Shown here piece by piece: positions 8,933-15,406 of a DNA stretch of 42,638 nucleotides. Every line of letters starts with the position of its first letter. Positions within the stretch are counted from its first letter, which is position 1. The DNA is from EX4484-2 sp964592095. Lineage in GTDB: Archaea > Altiarchaeota > Altiarchaeia > IMC4 > QMZM01. The translations under genes and the position numbers were made by a program. The notes beneath the pieces are model-generated. The model was not told the origin of the DNA. It saw only the letters and a list, made by a program, of their open reading frames with translations, and did no database searches. The stretch is from NCBI GenBank assembly GCA_964592095.1, contig CAZQER010000003.1:1-42638 (forward strand), given 5' to 3'.

Positions 8933-9049
8933 ATGGAGAGAATCAGGTTTAGAGATGATGTAACACAGAAGGATATAATTGCATTTTTGGTGTTGGTTGT
9001 TGGTCTAATACTCTGGGCATGGTTTACATTTGAGGTCATATTGAAGTAG
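8933..9049 (+). CDS. 38-aa single-pass membrane protein
   Basis: A short open frame. The N-terminus MERIRFRDDVTQKD is charged, one hydrophobic helix covers about residues 15-35 (IIAFLVLVVGLILWAWFTF), and it ends EVILK. The positive-inside rule would keep the N-terminus in the cytoplasm. Support comes from a well-placed TATA-like element, a start at the expected leaderless position and good codon structure. The 3' end overlaps the convergent mfnF-like gene by 14 nt. I do not recognise a family. It could be an accessory subunit of a membrane complex or a free-standing micropeptide. Confidence 0.55.
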   Translation: MERIRFRDDVTQKDIIAFLVLVVGLILWAWFTFEVILK

Positions 9050-10019
9050 ATTCCGATTTCAGAATCTTTACAAGAGCGGACGCAGTACTTATATTAATTT
9101 TGTGTATTTCCAACATACCGGCATCATTTGCAGCCTCCTCTGCAAGAAAACCCCCAATACCACAGATAAACACATTATTGATTTTTGTTCTATCCGAGAT
9201 CTTTTTTATTGCATCCCCTATCACCATCTTCTGCATTTTTTTCAGATGGATTGCAATTTCTTTAATATCATTCTTATTTAAAATTTCTGTATCTGCACAT
9301 ATCACCCTTGCAAGTCTTGCCATACACTCGTCAATTCCCTTATCCCTTCCATCGGGGGTCTCACAGATATATTCCTTTTCCGTTATATCATTGAGAATCC
9401 TATATACATCAGCAGTTATTGCAAAATATTCCGAAGATACTCCTGTTTTTCTTTTTCTCACAGGTATTGAATTTACAATTGTTGCAACGTTTGTTCTGAG
9501 TACGCCACTATAAAGTAATTCATTATTCTGAAGCCTCTCCATATCTGTTTTTCCTTTTGCAATTATTCTACCATCCTTTATGGGTATTATATCAGTGGTA
9601 GTGCTACCAATATCAATTAAAATACCAGTCCTGTAATTCTCAGCTATATATCTTGCTGTTGCAGTCCAATTTGCAGAAGCAATATTAATGTAATTTTCTT
9701 TTATTTTCTTGAGAGATATTAATTCTGCATCTGTTGTCAGAACATAAATCTCATTTTTTATTCTGAAATTCCTTTTCACAGCGTTTAGAATAAATCTAAC
9801 ACCTTCCCTCTTGTTATAGAATGCATCTGAAATCTCGGCAGTCATGGTCAGGGCGATCTTATCTGGTAAAAATCTATTTACTATTTTTCCTATAAACAAT
9901 TCAAGCTCATCCTTTCTCTTCCAGATTGGAAAGTAGTGCAATTCTTCATCTATTTTATTATTATCGAGAACGGCTATCTTTGTATTTGCACCTCCAATAT
10001 CCAGACCAAGAATTTTCAT
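9036..10019 (-). CDS. mfnF: MfnF-like methanofuran biosynthesis protein (hydantoinase/ASKHA family)
   Basis: A 327-aa protein of the ASKHA fold with LGLDIGGANTKIAVLD at the N-terminus, ALTMTAEISDAF, and a second phosphate motif GILIDIGSTTTDIIPIKDG. This matches the COG1548 'H4MPT-linked C1 transfer pathway' group, which includes MfnF of Methanocaldococcus. MfnF couples the aminomethylfuran phosphate and glutamyl-tyramine moieties of methanofuran. I start at 10019 (MKILGLD), preceded by GGTG on the minus strand; an in-frame ATG 33 nt upstream adds an unlikely leader. No other mfn genes are nearby. If correct, the organism makes methanofuran and uses C1-H4MPT chemistry. A different COG1548 function is the main alternative. 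Confidence 0.75.
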   Translation of the reverse strand: MKILGLDIGGANTKIAVLDNNKIDEELHYFPIWKRKDELELFIGKIVNRFLPDKIALTMTAEISDAFYNKREGVRFILNAVKRNFRIKNEIYVLTTDAELISLKKIKENYINIASANWTATARYIAENYRTGILIDIGSTTTDIIPIKDGRIIAKGKTDMERLQNNELLYSGVLRTNVATIVNSIPVRKRKTGVSSEYFAITADVYRILNDITEKEYICETPDGRDKGIDECMARLARVICADTEILNKNDIKEIAIHLKKMQKMVIGDAIKKISDRTKINNVFICGIGGFLAEEAANDAGMLEIHKINISTASALVKILKSESTSI

Positions 10020-10042
10020 TACAAACACCAAAATTGATTTTT

Positions 10043-10364
10043 GTAAGGGCATCTCTCTGACTTACCAACCCCTCCGAGCCATTTTGGGTCAAGCCTTTAG
10101 AAAAGGCTTGAGTACGGACCCGCCGGGATTTGAACGTAAGGGCGTCTTCCCCGCCCTTACCAACCCCTCCGAGCCATTTTGGGTCAAGCCTTTAGAAAAG
10201 GCTTGAGTACNNNNNNNNNNNNNNNNNNNNNNNNNNNNNNNNNNNNNNNNNNNNNNNNNNNNNNNNNNNNNNNNNNNNNNNNNNNNNNNNNNNNNNNNNN
10301 NNNNNNNNNNCTTACCAACCCCTCCGAGCCATTTTGGGTCAAGCCTTTAGAAAAGGCTTGAGTA
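10043..10364. repeat. 95-bp tandem repeat containing the tRNA-Arg 3' end, interrupted by an N gap
   Basis: Three copies of one unit are visible, starting (CTTACCAACC) at 10061, 10156 and 10311; the first two are 95 bp apart. Each carries a 9-bp perfect hairpin, CAAGCCTTT-AGA-AAAGGCTTG (for example 10090-10110). Copies one and three continue into the last 20 nt of the tRNA-Arg gene (CGGACCCGCCGGGATTTGAA at 10115-10134 and 10365-10384). A second hairpin, GTAAGGGCG-7nt-CGCCCTTAC (10136-10160), joins unit one to unit two, and a degenerate GTAAGGGC starts at 10043. The third copy lies 155 bp on because 100 N of unknown true length intervene. This covers the only stretch over 300 bases without a protein gene. 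Confidence 0.85.
10211..10310. other. Assembly gap (100 N) inside the tandem repeat
   Basis: Exactly 100 N, the usual scaffold placeholder, so the real distance and number of repeat units are unknown. Both edges fall inside copies of the same repeat, which explains why assembly broke here. Any protein reading frame across it is artificial. Confidence 0.98.
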
Positions 10365-10457
10365 CGGACCCGCCGGGATTTGAACCCGGGTCAAGGGATA
10401 ACTTCAAGTGGTAACTTACCGAAGTCCCACAGGATATCCAAACTACCCCACGGGCCC
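10365..10457 (-). tRNA. tRNA-Arg(TCG) with a 19-nt bulge-helix-bulge intron
   Basis: On the minus strand, acceptor arms GGGCCCG / CGGGTCC pair (one G-T) with discriminator G at 10365. The D arm has TAG, GGA (A20) and the archaeal G10-T25 pair. The T arm is CCGGG-TTCAAAT-CCCGG. The anticodon TCG is at 10422-10420. The intron, 10418-10400, sits between positions 37 and 38. It forms a textbook splicing motif: bulge GGT, central 4-bp helix CTTC/GAAG, bulge TTA, and an intron hairpin AAGT-TACC-ACTT. Spliced length is 74 nt; CCA is not encoded. The T27-T43 pair of the anticodon stem is mismatched. A20 and C35 support arginine identity. Confidence 0.93.
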
Positions 10458-10500
10458 AGATTTATTAGAAATATCATTAAAAATAAAGAATTCAATCAAT

Positions 10501-11208
10501 TTATTCTTTGATATAACCCCTTCTCCGCAATTCGTCCAGTAATGGAATTATCTCATTATTGTTTATATTAAGTTCAACACATATCTCTCTCAATGTTCTC
10601 GTTCCATCAAACAGATTTATAATCTCAGATGCTCTGGGAAATTTCAAAAGTCTTATTTTATCAATAAGTTTAATGTTTCTTATCATCTTTGGTTTGATGT
10701 CAAGTTTTTCATCCTTGCCTTTGGTTTCAATTTCTGACTTGATTTCATTAACATTTCTACCATCTTTATATGTCCTTATTCTTTCCCATTCCTTCTCCAA
10801 ACTCTTCCACTCCTCATCCAATTTATTAAATTCTTCATCCAGTTCTGTTTTTGTTATCTGACTTCTTATAGGTGTTTTAACCAATGCCAATTTATTTGAA
10901 TCTATTAGTGAATTCATTGTTGTTTCATCAAGGGAGTATACATCAGCATTACATTCATATACTGAAGACATCTTCTTAATATCTTCAAGGGCAGATTCTC
11001 CATATTTTGTTTCCTTTGTATCCAAATTTTCTACTGTAACACATACTATTGTGCCATTTCTTATCAAGATATTACCCTTAAATTTCTCCTCTTCTTTATT
11101 TATAATGAGAGAAACAGCACCATGAAAATCCTTAGGTAATTCACTATATAATTCATAAAGATTTTTTATTTTTTTAGAAATTATAGCCTCAGCATCGGGT
11201 AACCTCAT
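10501..11208 (-). CDS. DUF2226-like protein, paralog of the 1931-2875 gene
   Basis: A 235-aa protein. Its N-terminal half (FHGAVSLIINKEEEKFKGN, then ILIRNGTIVCVTVENLDTKE, ending IDSNKLALVKTPI) follows the same pattern as residues about 45-145 of the protein at 1931-2875. Residues about 120-165 are a charged helical linker. The C-terminus (about 180-235) looks like a winged helix (DGTRTLREICVELNINNNEI). It lies 31 nt downstream of the Roadblock gene on the same strand and is the last gene before the tRNA. No ribosome site is visible before its ATG. Operon context with a GTPase and Roadblock protein suggests an adaptor or effector; the biochemical function is unknown. Confidence 0.8.
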   Translation of the reverse strand: MRLPDAEAIISKKIKNLYELYSELPKDFHGAVSLIINKEEEKFKGNILIRNGTIVCVTVENLDTKETKYGESALEDIKKMSSVYECNADVYSLDETTMNSLIDSNKLALVKTPIRSQITKTELDEEFNKLDEEWKSLEKEWERIRTYKDGRNVNEIKSEIETKGKDEKLDIKPKMIRNIKLIDKIRLLKFPRASEIINLFDGTRTLREICVELNINNNEIIPLLDELRRRGYIKE

Positions 11209-11239
11209 CTTAGAATTTATTTATTTCCTATGATTTGTA

Positions 11240-11611
11240 TCATTTCATAATCTCCTTTGTCATATTCGCAGTCTTTATTATCTCCATCAGAATTAAACCA
11301 AGATTTGCATTCGGTTTTACTAATGCAACAACAGTTGCTGAAGGTCCAGCATCAACAGCAACCAATTTACAATCCTCCGCCTCCGATATAACCTTCCTGA
11401 CCTTCCCCTTCTTGAGTTCAGATATTGCTGTTTCAGCCGCTCCAAACATGGTTGCAGACATAGCAGCAAATGTCTGTGCATTTACATCGCTTGGTAACTC
11501 TGATGCGATCAATAAACCATCTCTTGTAGCTATTGCTGCCCCATCTATATCACCAACATCCTTTAGGGTCCTTAATACTTCTGATAATTCTTCTTTTTTT
11601 GATTTGGGCAT
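11240..11611 (-). CDS. Roadblock/LC7-domain protein
   Basis: A 123-aa single-domain protein with the Roadblock/LC7 pattern. A first helix (ELSEVLRTLKDVGDIDGAAI) is followed by ATRDGLLIASELP, a long central helix with FAAMSATMFGAAETAISELK, then strands VRKVISEAEDCKLVAVDAG and TVVALVKPNANLGLILMEI. In bacteria the homolog MglB forms a dimer that acts as GAP/regulator of the Ras-like GTPase MglA; archaeal Roadblock proteins often sit beside small GTPases. Here the gene lies 19 nt after a GTPase-domain gene, with a clear GGTGAT ribosome site before its ATG. It is probably the regulator of that GTPase (inference from family and position). Confidence 0.9.
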   Translation of the reverse strand: MPKSKKEELSEVLRTLKDVGDIDGAAIATRDGLLIASELPSDVNAQTFAAMSATMFGAAETAISELKKGKVRKVISEAEDCKLVAVDAGPSATVVALVKPNANLGLILMEIIKTANMTKEIMK

Positions 11612-11630
11612 TATATCACCTCTATTATTG

Positions 11631-12857
11631 CTAAACTATTTTACTAAATAATACATCAAATATTGCATATAATTGTTCTTTTTTGAGTTGTGCGGGTTCA
11701 TCCTCTTTTATCTTTGATTTGTCCTCTGCTGTAACTGGTAGTATTGGTATAGTTCTATTCAATTTTAAATGCTCTTTTATCTCATCTATACTCAATGCGC
11801 CAGGTAAATCAACCTTATTTGCTGCAATTACACACGGTAATCCTGCACTTTTTGTTTTTGCTAACATTTCCTTAACCCTGGGAAAACTATCTGGATTTGT
11901 AGCGTCCAGTACTGCTATTACCCCCAGTGCTTCCCCACCCAATTGTTCTAGGATCGGGTCAAACCTTTCCTGCCCCGGTGTTCCAAATAAATCTACTGAA
12001 AATCCCGCGTAATCTACATGACCATGATCCAATGCAATAGTTGTACCAACCCTCTCAACAGATACTGCTCTATCGGAGATTGAATGTATCAGGGATGTTT
12101 TACCTGCATTATAAGGCCCTGTAACCAATATCTTTGGGACGTATACCATAATCCCTCCAGGAGCAGATATCTTAAAGGGAACTGTTCCTCCTTTCTTGGT
12201 TTTTCCGTTCCATTCAACCTTTGATACAAGGAAAAATTCCCTTAATATAACCCTCTCCTCTATAGCCTTGAGTTCTATTATTGCATCTGATATAAGTCTT
12301 AGTTCATTTAAAATTTTCTTATCATAAGGCCATTCTGTAAAAAGAAGAATTCCAAATGCATTTTTGCCATAGAAAATCTTCTTCCATTTCTTAAGTTCTT
12401 CTATAGAATTTTCACCACAATGGTCTATCATTGTGGATATGGAATCATACACGATCATGGTATTCTTTGAGTTTTCTTTCTCTAACAAATCATTTATACC
12501 CTTCGTTATTTCTTTTGGGTTTTTTGGATCTTTAATAAAAAACCTCTCCTTTGATTCTACATTTATCAGACCAGAATATGCATCCAGAAATATAAAATCT
12601 CCCCCCTCAATATAGTCTCTTATATTCCACCCATAATGTTCAATTTCGTCTATTACTGCATTACTCATCTTGGATTGATTCACATAAATACAACGATCGC
12701 CCATCTCTAATCTTCCCACAATGGTTTGATATGCAAATGGGGAATTGTCTATCCCCGGAGTTGCCCATAACATAGTTATGGTAGATACTCTTAAACCTCC
12801 ATTCAAAAACTCATCCAGTTTTGGTATGTTTGTTTTAAAAACATTATTTTTGTTCAT
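11631..12857 (-). CDS. KaiC-like pseudo-ATPase fused to a Ras-like small GTPase
   Basis: A 408-aa two-domain protein. Residues 1-240 follow the KaiC/RecA pattern (IPKLDEFLNGGL; Walker B-like TMIVYDSIS at 133-141). However, the P-loop region reads WATPGIDNSPFAYQ (31-44), lacking the Walker A lysine, and the usual catalytic Glu pair reads VNQS. Residues 241-408 are a complete GTPase: G1 TGPYNAGKTS (246-255), Thr272/273 as G2, G3 DLFGTPGQERF (289-299) with the catalytic-type Gln, and G4 NKVD (347-350). I start at 12857 because AGGTGAT lies just upstream. An earlier in-frame ATG at 13016 runs into thiL and adds unstructured residues. It heads the operon with the Roadblock and DUF2226-like genes. 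Confidence 0.88.
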   Translation of the reverse strand: MNKNNVFKTNIPKLDEFLNGGLRVSTITMLWATPGIDNSPFAYQTIVGRLEMGDRCIYVNQSKMSNAVIDEIEHYGWNIRDYIEGGDFIFLDAYSGLINVESKERFFIKDPKNPKEITKGINDLLEKENSKNTMIVYDSISTMIDHCGENSIEELKKWKKIFYGKNAFGILLFTEWPYDKKILNELRLISDAIIELKAIEERVILREFFLVSKVEWNGKTKKGGTVPFKISAPGGIMVYVPKILVTGPYNAGKTSLIHSISDRAVSVERVGTTIALDHGHVDYAGFSVDLFGTPGQERFDPILEQLGGEALGVIAVLDATNPDSFPRVKEMLAKTKSAGLPCVIAANKVDLPGALSIDEIKEHLKLNRTIPILPVTAEDKSKIKEDEPAQLKKEQLYAIFDVLFSKIV

Positions 12858-12860
12858 TAT

Positions 12861-12867
12861 ATCACCT
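12861..12867 (-). promoter_or_regulatory. Ribosome binding site fixing the start of the KaiC-GTPase gene
   Basis: On the minus strand AGGTGAT lies three nt before the ATG at 12857. The same GGTGAT motif precedes the Roadblock gene (11611), livG (27840) and, as GGGGGTGAT, the gene starting at 18725. It therefore looks like the local consensus and argues against the start at 13016. Confidence 0.7.
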
Positions 12868-12969
12868 AGGGTAATATTATTCAAATCTTGATTATATGAT
12901 TTATATGGGATAAAGCAGATTATTATATTTTTATAATATAAATTGATTTGATTTATAACAATAAAAACA

Positions 12970-13929
12970 TTACGCTTTTTCTTTTTGGTGTTTTGATTTG
13001 AAGTGCTCATAACCACCTCTCTCTATTCTGAATCTCACGCCTTTAGAATCAACACCGGCAATTTCCTTATTTTTCGTTACTCTTCCAATTTTATATACAG
13101 ATAATATATTCCTAATTATTTCAAAGTTTTTTTTGTTAATTGTGAATAATAATTCATAGTCACCCTCACCATAAAGTGCATGTTTCATAATATCCTCCCC
13201 GTTTTCTATGGCAAGATTAAATGTTCTATCATCTATTGGTATTTTATCCAATTCTATTTCAATCCCAACATTGCTGCTCTCTGCTATATCTCTGATACTT
13301 ATAGAAAGACCATCACTAATGTCTGTCATTGAGTTTACATATTTACTCAGAATCAAACCCTCCTTAACCCTCGGTTCGGGTTCTAACGCCTTTTTAAATA
13401 CGGGATTTTTTAGTTTCTTTTTATTCACACCATCCTTCATAAGTATTCTTGTTCCTAGGCTCGCACTTCCTAAATCCCCAGTAATTGCCACGATATCACC
13501 TACTCTGGCATTAGACCTAAGTACTGGTTTTTCTGAAATACCTATCAGGGTTCCAGAGAGTGTTAATTTTTCAGTTTGATTTGTATCACCCCCAACAAAT
13601 TTTGTATCAAACCTCTCACACTGCTTCTTTACTGCCTTGATTAAGGTTTTAAAGTTATCAAAACTTATATCCGGGCTTCCATAACCCAATAGGAATGCTA
13701 CAGGCTTTGCACCCATTGCAGCAATATCACTCAGGTTGACAGTAACTATAAGCATACCTATCTGCTCCCATGTCATCTGTTTTAATATGTGTGTCTCTTG
13801 ATAAATCATATCCGTGGTTAAAATTAAATATTTATATCCGAATCTGATATATGCAGCATCATCACCGATATCCAAGAATTTCTTCAGTTCTTCAATAATC
13901 CTCCTTTCACCAATCTCACTAAGCATCAT
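12970..13929 (-). CDS. thiL: Thiamine-monophosphate kinase
   Basis: A 319-aa PurM/ThiL-superfamily kinase. Motifs are IGDDAAYI (21-28), the metal-binding LTTDMIYQETHI, MLIVTVNLSDIAAMGAKPVAFLL (in pieces), FVGGDTNQTEKL, MTDISDGLSISI and YGEGDYELLFTI. ThiL phosphorylates thiamine monophosphate to thiamine pyrophosphate with ATP in the cytoplasm. Length is normal for the family. ATG codons at 13929 and 13926 are both possible. It may be cotranscribed with the two CBS-domain genes upstream on the same strand (67-nt gap). The next gene downstream has its own 112-bp AT-rich leader. Confidence 0.93.
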   Translation of the reverse strand: MMLSEIGERRIIEELKKFLDIGDDAAYIRFGYKYLILTTDMIYQETHILKQMTWEQIGMLIVTVNLSDIAAMGAKPVAFLLGYGSPDISFDNFKTLIKAVKKQCERFDTKFVGGDTNQTEKLTLSGTLIGISEKPVLRSNARVGDIVAITGDLGSASLGTRILMKDGVNKKKLKNPVFKKALEPEPRVKEGLILSKYVNSMTDISDGLSISIRDIAESSNVGIEIELDKIPIDDRTFNLAIENGEDIMKHALYGEGDYELLFTINKKNFEIIRNILSVYKIGRVTKNKEIAGVDSKGVRFRIERGGYEHFKSKHQKEKA

Positions 13930-13996
13930 TTTATCCCATCAAATTTCATTAATATATTGATTTAGAAATCTAAATGCATCCGAATTAAAATAAAAT

Positions 13997-14770
13997 TTAA
14001 TTTAGATAACTTCTAAGTATATCCTCTGAATCTACAATACCTACAAGCATTCCATTATTGTCAACCACTGGCAATCTGATAATCTTTTTACTAACCATAA
14101 TTCTTACTGCGTTTTCTGTTGTATCATCTGCCATAATAGTATAAGGCTTGAAAATCATCACCCTCCTTATAGTAACCTTCCTTCTTTTTCCAGATTCCTT
14201 TGAAATACAAACAGAGCGCTTTCTAAGGATATCCATCCTTGTTACTATACCCTTTATTTTACCCTTTTTGTCTATGACTGGAAGCCCCCCAAAACCACTT
14301 TTTTTAATCAGATTCCATATCTTTGATATTTCATCATCCTCATGACAGAAAACCACATCTATACTCATTACATCCCGAATTTTTTTCTTTACCGTTTTAT
14401 ATTTATTATCTAAAAATACCCTAAGTATATCCATTGATGAAATGATTCCAACGATTTTCCCATCTTTATCAATCACGGGGAGTTGTCTTATTCCCGATTC
14501 TGTAAGTTTTTTAGTAACAGAGAATATGTCCTCATCAGGTAAGGCTGTAACTACATTATGACTCATTACTCCTCTAACCTCAATATTTGTCTTTCTGGAT
14601 GTAACAGTTAGTGCATCACCTCTGGATATTATCCCAACAAGTTTATTATTGTCAACCACGGGTAGTGCTCTATATCCAGTATCCCTCATTAAAGATTGCA
14701 CCTTTGTAACAGAATCATCTACTTCTATACAAAGTGGATTTTTGGTCATAACATCCCTTACAAAAATCAT
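13997..14770 (-). CDS. Protein with four CBS repeats (two Bateman modules)
   Basis: A 257-aa protein made almost entirely of CBS motifs. Four repeats begin at about residues 5 (VRDVMTKNPLCIEVDD), 65 (VRGVMSHNVVTALPDE), 130 (IRDVMSIDVVFCHEDD) and 200 (IRRVMIFKPYTIMADD). Each is followed by a VVDNN/VIDKKG-G-IVGI segment. Paired CBS motifs typically bind adenine nucleotides or S-adenosylmethionine and act as energy sensors, but no effector domain is attached. It lies 9 nt downstream of another CBS protein, so the two are probably coexpressed and may interact. No membrane segment is present. Ligand and target are unknown. Confidence 0.9.
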   Translation of the reverse strand: MIFVRDVMTKNPLCIEVDDSVTKVQSLMRDTGYRALPVVDNNKLVGIISRGDALTVTSRKTNIEVRGVMSHNVVTALPDEDIFSVTKKLTESGIRQLPVIDKDGKIVGIISSMDILRVFLDNKYKTVKKKIRDVMSIDVVFCHEDDEISKIWNLIKKSGFGGLPVIDKKGKIKGIVTRMDILRKRSVCISKESGKRRKVTIRRVMIFKPYTIMADDTTENAVRIMVSKKIIRLPVVDNNGMLVGIVDSEDILRSYLN

Positions 14771-14779
14771 TTTACACTA

Positions 14780-15316
14780 TCAAATTTCTCTTGCACATTC
14801 CTCACAGAGTAGCCTTCCATTAATAACTCTCAAATCCTCAGAGAAATTCCCACATGATTCACAAATTCCTGAAAGACTCTCTGGAGGGGGAGATAAATCC
14901 TCAATACTCCACATATTATGCTCTCTAATCAGAGTACTTAGTGCTGGTTCTACATTTACTATATCAAACTCAGATATAATTCCGATAATATTGTTATTCT
15001 TTGTTACAACCAATCTCTTTATTCTCTGCTCTGCCATCATTTTTGCAGCATCATCAATATTGGCATCTGGCTCTATAGTAACCAATGGGGATGTCATGAT
15101 TTCATTTACAGATACATCTCTGGGATCCTTACCTTCTGCAACAACCTTTCTTATTATATCGGTATCTGTTAGGATTCCAATTCCCTTTTTCCTCTCCATT
15201 ACAAGCACAGAGTCTATATCATGCTGCTTCATTAATTCAGCAACTCTCTTTATATTATCAGAGGGTTTTACATATATTACAGCCCTTGTCATTACATCTC
15301 CAACACTTAGTTCCAT
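14780..15316 (-). CDS. CBS-pair protein with C-terminal zinc ribbon
   Basis: A 178-aa protein. Residues about 1-125 form one Bateman module of two CBS repeats: VGDVMTRAVIYVKPSD and VNEIMTSPLVTIEPDA, with GIGILTDTDIIRKV and IIGIISEFDIVNV. The C-terminus (about 150-178) carries a zinc ribbon of two CxxC knuckles, CESCGNF and CEECAREI. Such CBS-Zn proteins are common in archaea and are thought to sense nucleotides; direct function is not known. Divergent from tgtA across a 90-bp intergenic region containing an inverted repeat (15343-15369), which may control both. Confidence 0.9.
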   Translation of the reverse strand: MELSVGDVMTRAVIYVKPSDNIKRVAELMKQHDIDSVLVMERKKGIGILTDTDIIRKVVAEGKDPRDVSVNEIMTSPLVTIEPDANIDDAAKMMAEQRIKRLVVTKNNNIIGIISEFDIVNVEPALSTLIREHNMWSIEDLSPPPESLSGICESCGNFSEDLRVINGRLLCEECAREI

Positions 15317-15342
15317 TTAAATCCCTGATTTTAGTCTATTGT

Positions 15343-15369
15343 TTCCAATATTATAGAACACTATTGGAA
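15343..15369. promoter_or_regulatory. Inverted repeat in the divergent CBS/tgtA promoter region
   Basis: TTCCAATA (15343-15350) and TATTGGAA (15362-15369) are perfect 8-bp inverted arms separated by 11 nt. They lie between two divergent genes, about 40 nt before the tgtA ATG. Centre-to-centre spacing of 19 nt (just under two helical turns) suits a dimeric regulator. It could instead be a hairpin in the tgtA leader. Confidence 0.4.
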
Positions 15370-15406
15370 TAGGATTATAAAAAGTATTACAAAAAATAAA
15401 ATTAAA

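Noticed and set aside
10061..10160. Second tRNA gene in the repeat unit
   Set aside because: Only the 3' acceptor strand and T loop of tRNA-Arg are present. The 5' T-stem strand does not pair, there is no D arm, and the 7-nt hairpin loop lacks U33.
10179..10361. Protein frame crossing the N run
   Set aside because: It depends on unknown bases and lies in the repeat; artificial.
10043..10364. CRISPR array
   Set aside because: Units are tandem 95-bp copies with no unique spacers, and they include the tRNA 3' end; no cas genes are nearby.
12858..13016. N-terminal extension of the KaiC-GTPase protein
   Set aside because: The extension overlaps thiL, is Lys/Ile-rich without domain features, and the downstream ATG at 12857 has a good GGTGAT site.
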